A stretch of DNA of 64,000 bases, from the NCBI RefSeq assembly GCF_003425665.1, contig NZ_QQRQ01000001.1, positions 1 through 64,000 of the forward strand, given 5' to 3'. Below are positions 8,565-16,843 of this stretch, piece by piece. The notes below the pieces were generated by a model that worked only from the letters and a program-made list of their open reading frames with translations, was not told the DNA's origin and ran no database searches. Position 1 is the stretch's first letter; each line of letters begins with the position of its first letter. The translations under genes were made by a program, and so were the position numbers. The stretch is from Evtepia gabavorous (GTDB lineage Bacteria > Bacillota > Clostridia > Oscillospirales > Oscillospiraceae).

Positions 8565-9740
8565 TCACTCTGCGTAGTTGGTGAAGTAGTTCTGAATGAC
8601 GATGAAGGGGGTCCCCTTATCGCCGGAGCCGGAGGTCAGATCGCACAGGGAGCCCAGCAGGTCGGTGTACTGCCGGGGGGTGGTGCCCTCGGAGCTCATG
8701 TCCCCCACCAGGTCGGCGTTTTTGGCCTTGATCTCCTGGCGGATGGCCTCTTGGAGGGCCTCCCCGGACAGGTCGGCAAAGTCGTTGTCGGCCAGGAACT
8801 TCAGCTTCAGCTCATTGGGCTTGCCCGCCAGGCCGGCGGTATAGGCGGGGGAGACCACCGGGTCGGCCAGCTCCCAGATGCCGCCCACCGGGTCTTTGAA
8901 GGCCCCGTCGCCGTAGACCATCACCTCCACGTGCAACCCCCGCTCCTTTGCGATCCGGGCCTGGATGCTGTCCACCACTGGCTGGCAGTTCCGGGGGAAG
9001 AGCTTCAGCTTCTCCTCGGTGGCCTTGTTAGAGCCCAGCATGCCGTACTTGTCGTGATAGCCGCTGCCGTTCACCGGGGCGGACATCACGTCAGCCAGGG
9101 TGAAGACGGTCTTGCCCATGGCCTGGAGCACGTCCCGGGTTTCGTTCCGGGTGTGGATATCGCAGCAGAGCACCTGGTCACAGAAGGAGGCGATGTAGCG
9201 GCAGTCGTTGGAGAAGAGGAAGGTGGCCTTGGCCCCCTCGCTCTCAATGACCTCCCGGTAGAAGTCCAGGTAGTTGACCCCGGTGAAGGGGTGGACGGGG
9301 GAGCCAAAGGTTTTGACAAAGTCGGCCTCCTGGAAGTCATAGACCCCGCTGTACCGGTTCTTCAGATAGGCCGAGCGGACCATGAGGGGGTTGCCCACCT
9401 CGTCGTTGGGGTAGCTGAACAGAATGACCACCTCGTCCATGGCCCGGGCGATGCCCTTCAGGCACATGGAGAACCGGTTCCGGCTGAGAATGGGGAAGAC
9501 CAGCCCCAGCTTCTTCGCGGGGAATTTATTGCGGATATCCTGGGCAACCTGATCCACAGTGACATAGTTGCCCTGGGCCCGGGCCACCACGGACTCGGTC
9601 ACGGCGATCACATCCCGGTCCTGCAGGGTGTAGCCGTCTGCCTGCTCAGACGCATAGACACTGTTTACCACGATATCGACGATGTCGTCCCCCTCGCGGA
9701 TGATGGGGCCTCGGATGCCTCTGGAAATAACGCCTGCCAT
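8565..9740 (-). CDS. Coenzyme F420-0:L-glutamate ligase family protein (function in this organism unknown)
   Basis: 391 aa. The N-terminus (GIRGPIIREGDDIVDIVV, then DRDVIAVTESVVARAQGNYV) matches the CofE/F420-ligase fold, and a middle motif GDGAFKDPVGGIWELADPVV fits the metal/GTP-binding core. CofE adds glutamate to F420-0 in F420 makers. Clostridia of this type are not known to make F420 and no other cof gene is nearby, so the true substrate may be another gamma-glutamyl acceptor. I choose the second ATG (9740) because GGAGG lies 8 nt before it; the earlier TTG at 9755 and ATG at 9746 fit the ribosome site less well. It is a single-gene unit with its own 3' hairpin. Confidence 0.8.
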   Translation of the reverse strand: MAGVISRGIRGPIIREGDDIVDIVVNSVYASEQADGYTLQDRDVIAVTESVVARAQGNYVTVDQVAQDIRNKFPAKKLGLVFPILSRNRFSMCLKGIARAMDEVVILFSYPNDEVGNPLMVRSAYLKNRYSGVYDFQEADFVKTFGSPVHPFTGVNYLDFYREVIESEGAKATFLFSNDCRYIASFCDQVLCCDIHTRNETRDVLQAMGKTVFTLADVMSAPVNGSGYHDKYGMLGSNKATEEKLKLFPRNCQPVVDSIQARIAKERGLHVEVMVYGDGAFKDPVGGIWELADPVVSPAYTAGLAGKPNELKLKFLADNDFADLSGEALQEAIRQEIKAKNADLVGDMSSEGTTPRQYTDLLGSLCDLTSGSGDKGTPFIVIQNYFTNYAE

Positions 9741-9903
9741 GGTCATGTCCTCCAATATAGTTCAAGAATAGGATCATTTCTTCCGAAAAAATACCGCAAC
9801 TATTATACAGGGATGTGCCCGGAATGGCAAGTTCTTTTTTGGCAAAAACGGGGGTTTTCCCCAGGTTTCTTCCCGGTCCGGCGGCGCCGGGGGGAGAGAA
9901 GCC

Positions 9904-9932
9904 TTGCAGGGGCGGGGAAGTTCCTGTATAAT
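9904..9932 (+). promoter_or_regulatory. Promoter of the radical SAM gene
   Basis: TTGCAG (9904-9909), 17-bp spacer, perfect TATAAT (9927-9932). Because the -10 overlaps the first in-frame ATG (9931), that ATG cannot be transcribed and the TTG at 9964 is the start. Confidence 0.85.
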
Positions 9933-9963
9933 GACCTCAAAAATCAAAAAGGAGGACCCTGCT

Positions 9964-11088
9964 TTGCAGAAGATCACACCATACAACGGGTTCGAGCTGG
10001 GGCCCATCCGTCCCCCCAGTGAGGCGTACAGTCTGCTGCTGCGGATCAACCGGGGCTGCGGCTGGAACAAGTGCCGGTTCTGCGGCTTTTACCGGGACGT
10101 GCCCTTCAGCATCCGGCGGGCCGAGGACGTGAAGAAGGACATTGACCTCATCAAATACTGGGTGGATGTCTTTCAGGGGAAGCAGCCCCCCCGGCAGGCC
10201 AAGTCCGAGGGGGATTACGAGGCCTGCTCCATGGCCTATCACTGGGTGCAGAGCGGCATGGAGTCGGTGTTTTTCCAGGACGGCAACAGTCTGCTCATGC
10301 CCCCTGACCAGCTCACTGACGTGCTGGAGTACCTCAACGCCGCTTTCCCCCAGATCCAGCGCATCACCACCTATGCCCGGTCGGACACCATCAACCGCCT
10401 GAAGCCCGAGCGGCTGCAGCGCTATGCCCAGCTGAAGCTCAACCGCTTCCACATCGGCCTGGAGACGGGCAACGACGAGATTTTGAAGCGCATGCGGAAG
10501 GGGGTCACCAAGCAGGCCCAGATCGAGGCCGGCATCAAGGCCAAGGCCGCCGGCATTGAGATCAATGAGTTCTACATGCCCGGCATGGGGGGGCGGGAGT
10601 ACGCCCGCCAGAGCGCCCTGGACACCGCCGACGTGATGAACCAGGTGAACCCCGACTTCATCCGCATCCGCTCCATGGCCCTGGCGGAGAATCTGGAGAT
10701 GTACGAGGACTATGAGACTGGCCTGCTCACCCGGCCCAACGATGTGGAGACCATTGGGGAGATCCGCCTGTTTCTGGAGAACCTCCACGGCATCACCAGC
10801 TGGGTGGACAGCGACCACATTTTGAACATCCTGCTGGAGCTCAAGGGCCGGCTGCCCCAGGACAAGGACCGCATGCTGGCCCTCATCGACCGGTTTTTGG
10901 ACCTGCCGGAGGACCAGCAGATGCTCTTCCGCCTGGGCCGCCGCCTGGGCCTCATGGGCCAGCTGCGGGACCTGAGCAACCAGGTGCTGGTGGACAAGGT
11001 GAAACAGACCATGGACCAGGCCAACATCGACAAGACCAACATTGACGCCGTGTGTGACCGGCTGATGATCCGGGCCATTCCCATTTGA
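9964..11088 (+). CDS. Radical SAM protein of the Elp3/MiaB-like superfamily
   Basis: 374 aa. The iron-sulfur motif is Cx4Cx2C (CGWNKCRFC) about 25 residues from the N-terminus, followed by FYRDVPF. A TIM-barrel with GLETGNDEILKRMRKGV, typical of the Elp3/HemN-like fold, fills residues 110-220. The C-terminal ~120 residues are helical with no domain I can name. Proteins of this type are common in gut Clostridia without an assigned substrate. The start is TTG, 8 nt after AAGGAGG (9949-9955). It is monocistronic: its own promoter lies upstream and a strong terminator follows. Confidence 0.88.
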   Translation: MQKITPYNGFELGPIRPPSEAYSLLLRINRGCGWNKCRFCGFYRDVPFSIRRAEDVKKDIDLIKYWVDVFQGKQPPRQAKSEGDYEACSMAYHWVQSGMESVFFQDGNSLLMPPDQLTDVLEYLNAAFPQIQRITTYARSDTINRLKPERLQRYAQLKLNRFHIGLETGNDEILKRMRKGVTKQAQIEAGIKAKAAGIEINEFYMPGMGGREYARQSALDTADVMNQVNPDFIRIRSMALAENLEMYEDYETGLLTRPNDVETIGEIRLFLENLHGITSWVDSDHILNILLELKGRLPQDKDRMLALIDRFLDLPEDQQMLFRLGRRLGLMGQLRDLSNQVLVDKVKQTMDQANIDKTNIDAVCDRLMIRAIPI

Positions 11089-11112
11089 AGGGGGGACCGG
11101 GCAGCGGACGCG

Positions 11113-11159
11113 AAAGGCTTCCTACCCAGGGAGGATGGGTGGGAAGCCTTTGTTTTTTT
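11113..11159 (+). terminator. Intrinsic terminator after the radical SAM gene
   Basis: AAAGGCTTCC-ACCCA / TGGGT-GGGAAGCCTTT stem followed by GTTTTTTT. It isolates the recombinase gene downstream, for which I see no other upstream promoter. Confidence 0.9.
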
Positions 11160-11190
11160 CTGCCGGAGAGAGAACAGGAGGGGTTCAGGG

Positions 11191-11811
11191 ATGAACTATG
11201 GGTACATCCGGGTCAGCACCCGGGACCAGAACGAGGAGCGGCAGCGGCTGGCCATGGGGGAGCTGGAGATCCCGGAGAAGAATCTGTACCGGGACCACCA
11301 GTCCGGCAAGGACTTTGACCGGCCCCAGTACCGGAAATTGGTGCGGCGGCTGAAGCGGGACGACGTGCTGTACATCAAGAGCATTGACCGGCTGGGCCGG
11401 AACTATCGGGAGATCCTGGAGCAGTGGCGGGTGCTGACCAAGGAAAAGGGGGTGGATATCGTGGTGCTGGACATGCCCCTGCTGGACACGAGAAGGGGCA
11501 AGGACCTGATGGGGACCTTTCTCAGCGACATTGTCCTCCAGGTCCTCTCCTTCGTGGCGGAGAACGAGCGGGCCGCCATCCACCAGCGCCAGGCGGAGGG
11601 CATCGCGGCGGCCAAGGCCCGGGGCGTCCGCTTTGGCCGCCCGCCCCGGCCCCTGCCGGAGAATTTTCCCGCCGTGCACCGGGCCTGGCGCAGCAAAAAA
11701 CTGACCCTCAAGCAGGCCGCGAAAGCCTGTGAGATGCCAGTGGGGACCTTCTATTCCAAGGCGGTGCAGTGGGAAACCACGGCCGCACTGCCGCCCGGTT
11801 TGGATTTGTAA
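11191..11811 (+). CDS. Small serine recombinase (DNA invertase/resolvase type)
   Basis: 206 aa, the length of Hin/Gin-type enzymes. The catalytic domain opens YGYIRVSTRDQNEERQ with the nucleophile Ser in RVS (about residue 9); IDRLGRNY and RQAEGIAAAKARG continue the family signature. After the hinge GVRFGRPPRPLP, a C-terminal helix-turn-helix (TLKQAAKACEMPVGTFY) binds DNA. The ribosome site AGGAGG is 9 nt upstream. The 3' end overlaps a candidate crossover site (11803-11830), and a second inverted site lies 115 bp further on, so this enzyme is the likely inverter of that segment. Resolvase activity on another site cannot be excluded. Confidence 0.93.
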   Translation: MNYGYIRVSTRDQNEERQRLAMGELEIPEKNLYRDHQSGKDFDRPQYRKLVRRLKRDDVLYIKSIDRLGRNYREILEQWRVLTKEKGVDIVVLDMPLLDTRRGKDLMGTFLSDIVLQVLSFVAENERAAIHQRQAEGIAAAKARGVRFGRPPRPLPENFPAVHRAWRSKKLTLKQAAKACEMPVGTFYSKAVQWETTAALPPGLDL

Positions 11812-11830
11812 AGGTGTACTTTTTCAAATT
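11803..11830 (+). repeat. Left crossover-like inverted-repeat site of a putative invertible segment
   Basis: Two 13-bp half-sites (GATTTGTAAAGGT and, reversed, AATTTGAAAAAGT; 10 of 13 equal) flank the 2-bp core GT at 11816-11817. This is the standard layout of serine-invertase sites. The site overlaps the stop codon of the recombinase gene. Its inner part GTGTACTTTTTCA recurs as the exact reverse complement in the right site. Confidence 0.75.
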
Positions 11831-11931
11831 ACTTTATGGGAAAAGTACCTATCAAAATAATACATGTATTTTTCCTTTTTTGCAAGATTTTTGGGGGAAA
11901 TGAGGCAATTATTTTTTTGTCTGAAAAAGTA
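11817..11931 (+). other. Putative invertible promoter segment (OFF orientation)
   Basis: About 115 bp, markedly AT-rich against GC-rich neighbours, lying between the two crossover-like cores (GT left, AC right, as inversion requires). Its one good promoter points left, away from the SLH adhesin gene. Inversion would place the same promoter pointing right with -35 near 11863-11868, -10 near 11886-11891 and a start point about 120 nt before the adhesin start codon. No convincing rightward promoter exists now between 11811 and 12018. Switching is inferred from sequence alone. Confidence 0.7.
11857..11885 (-). promoter_or_regulatory. Leftward promoter inside the invertible segment
   Basis: TTGCAA (11880-11885), 17-bp spacer, TATTAT (11857-11862) on the minus strand. 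As oriented it would transcribe antisense into the recombinase gene. Confidence 0.7.
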
Positions 11932-11945
11932 CACTTTTTGAAAGT
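11918..11945 (+). repeat. Right crossover-like inverted-repeat site
   Basis: Half-sites TGTCTGAAAAAGT and, reversed, ACTTTCAAAAAGT flank the core AC (11931-11932); the inner 7 bp on each side are a perfect dyad. The 13-bp block TGAAAAAGTACAC (11922-11934) is the exact reverse complement of 11814-11826. Confidence 0.75.
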
Positions 11946-12017
11946 GTGGGGGGTGATTGCTCTGCATTTAACACCTGCGAGACCCCAATAAAATCAGAAA
12001 GGAAGGAAAACAAACCA

Positions 12018-15000
12018 ATGAAGAAACGACTTTTGTCCATGTTCCTGTGCCTGTGCATGCTGCTGACCATGGTTCCGGCGGCGTTGGCGGCGGGAACGAC
12101 TGGTACTGCTGCGCCGGCGACGGAAGACGAAGGCGAGACCAGCGGGAATCAGATTACCGCAAGCACCACGACATTGACGACAGGGAACTATGTCCTTGAG
12201 AGCGATGTTACGTTGACCAGTGGTGCTTTGAAAGTGGAAGCGAACAATGAAGTTACGCTCAATCTGAATGGCAAGAAGCTGACCAACCAAGCCGGTGCAA
12301 ATACCATTGAAGTCGCCGCAGGCGGTACACTGACCATTGAAGGTCCCGGCACAGTTGACAATGTATCTCATCAAAAGGCTGCCGTTAATAACAGCGGTAC
12401 GGTTGTTTTGAATGGAGGCACGTATACTCGCAGCCAAGAAAAGGGTACAAGCGAAGAGGATAGCGGAAGCAATTCTTATTATACCATTCTGAACCATGGT
12501 ACCATGACGATCAATGAGGGCGTCACCGTTAACCAGGGGGAAAATGGAGCAGGAAAGTTTTCCAGCCTCATCGAAAACGGTTGGTATAACGGAAACAACA
12601 ATACAGGTGGAGAGCTCTCCGTCATGACGATCAATGGCGGAACCTTTAGCGGCGGCCTGAATACCATCAAGAATGATGATTATGGCGAACTGACCATCAA
12701 AGGCGGCACGTTCTCCAGCTATGCACAGGCCTGCCTCCTGAACTGGAATGTGGCGACAGTGGAAGGGGGTACCTTCGAAGGAAAGGACTCCACGAACGCG
12801 ACAATCCTGAATGGATATATCAATGACACGATGGATAAAGGCCAGTTGACGATTCAGAAAGGAACCTTTACCGGCCCGTATATCTTGGAACAGATGGGTG
12901 GAGGTAGCAGCATTGGTTCTGTTGTGATCAAAGGAGGTTCTTTCACCGGGTCAAGCGGGATTGTGAACCAGGAGCAAGGACAGGACCTTGGGAATGGCAC
13001 CATTGAAATTTCTGGCGGTACATTCTCTCATGATGTCGGAGAATTTTGTGCTACGGGCTATGCCTGCGCAAAGGATTCTGACAACAAATATGTAGTTAAT
13101 GTTGCCGATGGCGCGCAGGTTTCTACCGATAAGGATGAGAGCGGCAATGTGATTGCCACGGTAGATGGCAACTACAGCGGAGGTGAAACCCCCGAGAGTG
13201 GCGGCAACGGCAGCATCTCCACCGACAATTCCGGCAAGGTTACGATTGATGTGTCTTCCGACGATGGTGGGGAAACTACTACTGGCACAGCAGCTGAAAT
13301 TACGGTCGGTTCCAATGCCCTGACCTCCATCAATAAGAATGAGAAGGTGAAGGAAGTCGAGCTGAAAACCGACGTGGGCACTCTGACCATCAGCGACGCG
13401 GCCTGGAACGATATGACGGCCAAGGCGACCGAGGTTGATAAGACCGCCAGCGTGGTCATCAAGTTGGAGGACAAGTCTAAAGAGGGCAGCAACCCAGTCT
13501 ACGAAGTCACCGCCACCGTCGGGGAAGAAAACGCTTTCGACGGTAGCGGCGATGGCGCTGTGACCATCTCTGTACCTTATACCGCAGACGGGGGAAAAGG
13601 CAACGTCAAGGTGTACTGCACGGATAATGGAAAGATGGAGGACATGAATGCGGCTCTGTCTGATGGCATCCTGTCCTGGACAACCAGCCATTTCTCCACC
13701 TTCGAGGTTGTTGCCTATGACGGGACTGCCGAGGTTACATACCAGACTACGAAAGATGGAACCACCTCTGTCTCTTCCGGTTCCTTTAGTGATGCCCTGA
13801 CCGCCGTAGCGAGCAACGGCGGCACCATCACGCTGCTCAAGGACGTGACAGCGACCAATTTCAATACGACCATCTCGAAAAATGTCACGATCCAGGGCAA
13901 AGAAGGCCTCAAGATCAATCTCACAACCGGCAGCACAAGCAGAAATAAAGCGTTTACGGTTTCCAAGGATGCTAAGCTGACACTGGATGGCGTGACGATG
14001 ATGATCTCCGGTTCCGGTGAAGAAGGTCAAGGGATTGGGGACGGCTTTGACGTGCAGTATGGTGGTGCGTTGGAGTTGAACAATTCTAACGTGACCCTCT
14101 CTAATCTGGAAGCTGCTACCATCTCTGCAAAGCCTCAGAACAGCGGTGAGGTAGGAACGGGTATCTTTACACTCAATCACTCGACAATCACCGCCACCGG
14201 TATCCGGGGCAACTTCTCCAATGGTGGAGTCTGGACGCTTGATAGCGAATCTGCCATTGAGATCGACGACTGTGATGCCCATGGTTTCAGTGCTGATCGT
14301 ATCGAAGTCAAAGGGAATTCCAACATCAACGTTGACAACACAGCCTATCGCGGGATCAGTATCAATAGCACAGGTCTTGGAGAGGACACGAATGGCGGGC
14401 TAATCATCGAAGCTGGCAGTGCAGTGTCTGTGACCAACTGTGGCGACAAAGAACATCCAGCTGTGTTTATGACGAATGATCATGCCGCGAACCTGATTGT
14501 AAACGAGGGCGCGATCCTCAACGTTTCTGCTACGGAGGAAGGAAAGAGCAATACGATTTCTCTCAGTACCAATAATGGTTCGCAGGATACTCTGAATGGT
14601 GCAGTGATCGGAACAGTGACCAAGGGAGAAGAAAGCCCAACGACCTATTATGAGATCACCTTCAATGTGACTCCGTCTGACGCCAACATCGTTGTCAAGG
14701 GTTCTGATGGTAAAGCAGTAAGCGCGGTCAACGGGAAGTATGCGCTGGAGAAGGATAAGACTTATACCTATGAGGTCTCCAAGAGCGGCTACCGCACGCA
14801 GACCGGTACGTTCACCGTCACCGAGGCAGAGACCATCTCCGTCACCTTGTCTTCCAGCGGTGGAGGCGGCGGAGGTGGCGGTTCCGTCACCACCAAGTAC
14901 ACCCTGAGCTTTGACACCAACGGCGGCTCCGCCATTGCCAAGGTGACCAAGGAGAAGGGGACCACCGTGGACCTGGGGCAGTATGTACCCACCCGGGAGG

Positions 15001-15671
15001 GCTACACCTTTGCCGGCTGGTACAGCGACGAGGCCCTGACCCAGAAGGTCACCTCCGTGAAGCTGAACGGCAACACCACTGTGTACGCCAAGTGGACCGA
15101 GAACGCCGTGACACCCACCCTGCCCTTCACCGATGTGAAGAGCGGCGATTGGTTCTATGAGGCAGTCCAGTATGTCTACGACAAGGGCATGATGACCGGC
15201 GTTTCGGCGGACCGGTTTGCCCCTGCCTCCACCACCACCCGCGGGATGATCGTGACCATCCTCTACCGGCTGGAGAACGAGCCCGCGGTGTCCGGCGGCA
15301 GCGCCTTCACCGACGTGGAGAGCGGCGCCTGGTATGCCGATGCCGTTGCCTGGGCAGCGGCCAACGACATTGTCAACGGCACCAGCGCCACCACCTTCGC
15401 CCCCAACAGCCCCATCACCCGGGAGCAGATGGCGGCGATCCTGTACCGGTATGCCGCCTACAAAGGCTATGACGTGAGCCAGAAGGCGGACCTGTCGGGC
15501 TACACCGACGCCGCCTCCATCAGCGGCTACGCCAAGGACGCTCTGGCCTGGGCCAATGCCCAGAAGCTTATCACCGGGGTGACGGACACCACCCTGAACC
15601 CCCAGGGCAGTGCCACCCGCGCCCAGGTGGCCACCATCCTCATGCGGCTGTGTGAGACCGTGGTAAAATAA
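12018..15671 (+). CDS. Large SLH-anchored surface protein with repeat-rich passenger, PEGA and InlB-type domains
   Basis: 1217 aa. Signal peptide at residues 1-25 (MKKRLLSMFLCLC, cleavage near ALAA). Residues about 50-400 and 600-860 consist of short repeats with T-I-x-G-G-T-F rungs, typical of right-handed beta-helix adhesins. A PEGA-like domain follows (about 870-930, ITFNVTPSDANIVVKG), then a run of eight glycines, one Listeria-Bacteroides (InlB B) repeat (about 950-1020, GYTFAGWYSDEAL) and three SLH modules (about 1030-1215). The start ATG at 12018 follows GGAAGGA; the longer upstream reading frame lacks a ribosome site. Bases 12018-14850 are less GC-rich and use different codons from the C-terminal third, suggesting a mosaic. 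Transcription probably depends on the invertible segment just upstream. Confidence 0.9.
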   Translation: MKKRLLSMFLCLCMLLTMVPAALAAGTTGTAAPATEDEGETSGNQITASTTTLTTGNYVLESDVTLTSGALKVEANNEVTLNLNGKKLTNQAGANTIEVAAGGTLTIEGPGTVDNVSHQKAAVNNSGTVVLNGGTYTRSQEKGTSEEDSGSNSYYTILNHGTMTINEGVTVNQGENGAGKFSSLIENGWYNGNNNTGGELSVMTINGGTFSGGLNTIKNDDYGELTIKGGTFSSYAQACLLNWNVATVEGGTFEGKDSTNATILNGYINDTMDKGQLTIQKGTFTGPYILEQMGGGSSIGSVVIKGGSFTGSSGIVNQEQGQDLGNGTIEISGGTFSHDVGEFCATGYACAKDSDNKYVVNVADGAQVSTDKDESGNVIATVDGNYSGGETPESGGNGSISTDNSGKVTIDVSSDDGGETTTGTAAEITVGSNALTSINKNEKVKEVELKTDVGTLTISDAAWNDMTAKATEVDKTASVVIKLEDKSKEGSNPVYEVTATVGEENAFDGSGDGAVTISVPYTADGGKGNVKVYCTDNGKMEDMNAALSDGILSWTTSHFSTFEVVAYDGTAEVTYQTTKDGTTSVSSGSFSDALTAVASNGGTITLLKDVTATNFNTTISKNVTIQGKEGLKINLTTGSTSRNKAFTVSKDAKLTLDGVTMMISGSGEEGQGIGDGFDVQYGGALELNNSNVTLSNLEAATISAKPQNSGEVGTGIFTLNHSTITATGIRGNFSNGGVWTLDSESAIEIDDCDAHGFSADRIEVKGNSNINVDNTAYRGISINSTGLGEDTNGGLIIEAGSAVSVTNCGDKEHPAVFMTNDHAANLIVNEGAILNVSATEEGKSNTISLSTNNGSQDTLNGAVIGTVTKGEESPTTYYEITFNVTPSDANIVVKGSDGKAVSAVNGKYALEKDKTYTYEVSKSGYRTQTGTFTVTEAETISVTLSSSGGGGGGGGSVTTKYTLSFDTNGGSAIAKVTKEKGTTVDLGQYVPTREGYTFAGWYSDEALTQKVTSVKLNGNTTVYAKWTENAVTPTLPFTDVKSGDWFYEAVQYVYDKGMMTGVSADRFAPASTTTRGMIVTILYRLENEPAVSGGSAFTDVESGAWYADAVAWAAANDIVNGTSATTFAPNSPITREQMAAILYRYAAYKGYDVSQKADLSGYTDAASISGYAKDALAWANAQKLITGVTDTTLNPQGSATRAQVATILMRLCETVVK

Positions 15672-15687
15672 TCTACAAACTACCCGA

Positions 15688-15727
15688 GACCGGGGAGGGA
15701 GCTGCGGCTCTCTCCTCGGTTTTTTCT
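15688..15727 (+). terminator. Intrinsic terminator of the large SLH protein gene
   Basis: CCGGGGAGGGAG / CTCTCTCCTCGG stem with a GCGG-type loop and a T6 run directly after. Confidence 0.85.
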
Positions 15728-15765
15728 CTGGATTGGGGGCAGAGAGCGATGGGGGCTTTTTCCAT

Positions 15766-16285
15766 CGCCGTTGGAACGGGCGGGAACGGAGCCCTCCCGG
15801 GCGGGGCCCTATTTCTTTGAAGAAATAGGGGAAAGAACACCAAGGGGAAGGAGGTTCCTTCCCCTTGGAACCCCATTCTCTGGTGGGAGGAATGGGGGAA
15901 GGTGGTTGGTCAGGTAGGGGCCTGGCCTGCGGCCTCCAAGACCAACGCCTCATGGCCCGCCCACCGGCTCGGGCGGGCGGGAGAGGTGGTTCGTTGACGG
16001 GAGGAAAAAGTAGGAAAAAGAATGGTTTTTCTCCTCCTTTTCCCAAAGGGTACCTGTCCACGTCCCCAGCCCGCCCAGCCGGTGGACGGGCCGTTACGGG
16101 CCTTTCAATGTGAGGGCCGCAGGCCAGGTATCCCGTAAGAGGTACAGCCTCCCCCCCACATAATCCCACCAGAGAAGGGGGTTCCGGGGGAGGAACCTCC
16201 TCCCCCGGGGGTTCTTTCCCCCATTTCTTCCCAAGAAATGGGGCCCCGGCCGGGCAGGCCAAGGTTCCCTGCCGTTCCAACGGCT
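15766..16285. repeat. Gene-free imperfect palindrome of about 520 bp
   Basis: The 725-bp gap 15672-16396 contains no credible gene. Left arm (15766 to about 16010) and right arm (about 16035 to 16285) are inverted copies: GCCGTTGGAACGG (15767) matches GCCGTTCCAACGGC (16271) in reverse, TTCTCTGGTGGGA (15876) matches TCCCACCAGAGAA (16164), and CCTGGCCTGCGGCC (15921) matches GGCCGCAGGCCAGG (16115). Each arm is itself a string of hairpins, such as CCCTATTTCTT/AAGAAATAGGG and CAAGGGGAAGGA/TCCTTCCCCTTG. Mismatches on one side of a hairpin are often compensated within that arm. It may be a non-autonomous mobile repeat or two head-to-head copies of one repeat unit. Confidence 0.7.
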
Positions 16286-16343
16286 GGGAGGCCCCAACAG
16301 GGACCAGGGTTCCAACCCCCGGCCGGCTTATCTTCCAGGGAAA

Positions 16344-16376
16344 CAAAAAAGTCCCCGCCGCATACGCGGCAGGGAC
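16344..16376 (-). terminator. Intrinsic terminator of rplJ-rplL
   Basis: GTCCCTGCCGC / GCGGCGGGGAC with loop GTAT, then TTTTTTG on the minus strand, 20 bp after the rplL stop. Confidence 0.92.
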
Positions 16377-16396
16377 TCATGTAGCTGTTTATTTGA

Positions 16397-16774
16397 TTAC
16401 TTCAGCTCAACCTTAGCGCCAGCCTCTTCCAGCTTCTTCTTCAGGTCCTCGGCCTCATCCTTGGAAACGCCTTCCTTGATGGCCTTGGGAGCGGCCTCAA
16501 CAACAGCCTTGGCGTCAGCCAGGCCCAGGCCGGTGATCTCACGGACAGCCTTGATGACCTTGATCTTCTCATCGCCGAAGCTGGCCAGAACCACGTCGAA
16601 CTCGGTCTTCTCAGCAGCGGCCTCAGCAGCGGGAGCGGCAGCGGCAGCAACAGCAACGGGAGCAGCGGCGGAAACGCCGAACTCGTCTTCCAGGGCGTGA
16701 ACCAGCTCGGACAGCTCCAGAACGGTCAGAGCCTTAACTTCTTCGATCAGAGCAGTGATCTTCTCGCTTGCCAT
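16397..16774 (-). CDS. rplL: 50S ribosomal protein L7/L12
   Basis: 125 aa. N-terminal dimerisation helices ([21 protein letters not shown]), an alanine-rich hinge (about residues 38-55) and the conserved C-terminal domain ([21 protein letters not shown] ending in GAKVELK). It forms the ribosomal stalk with L10 and recruits translation GTPases. It follows rplJ by about 70 bp in the same transcript. A terminator and a non-coding palindrome follow, and rpoB is not next, unlike the common bacterial order. Confidence 0.98.
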   Translation of the reverse strand: MASEKITALIEEVKALTVLELSELVHALEDEFGVSAAAPVAVAAAAAPAAEAAAEKTEFDVVLASFGDEKIKVIKAVREITGLGLADAKAVVEAAPKAIKEGVSKDEAEDLKKKLEEAGAKVELK

Positions 16775-16843
16775 AGTAGTGTACCTCCAAATAGTAAAGT
16801 AAAATAAAATGTTTTAACATCAGTGCGGAGCCAACCGGGGCGT

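Noticed and set aside
11840-11848. Third recombinase half-site (GAAAAGTAC) inside the invertible segment
   Set aside because: Only one half matches; the other side has no dyad partner, so it is not a full crossover site.
15830-16200. Insertion sequence ends or transposase remnant in the palindrome region
   Set aside because: No transposase motif in any frame and no target-site duplication could be recognised by eye.
15672-16396. Open frames of 70-90 codons and the longer minus-strand frame through the palindrome
   Set aside because: Low-complexity Pro/Gly/Arg translations with no ribosome site, caused by the GC-rich hairpins.
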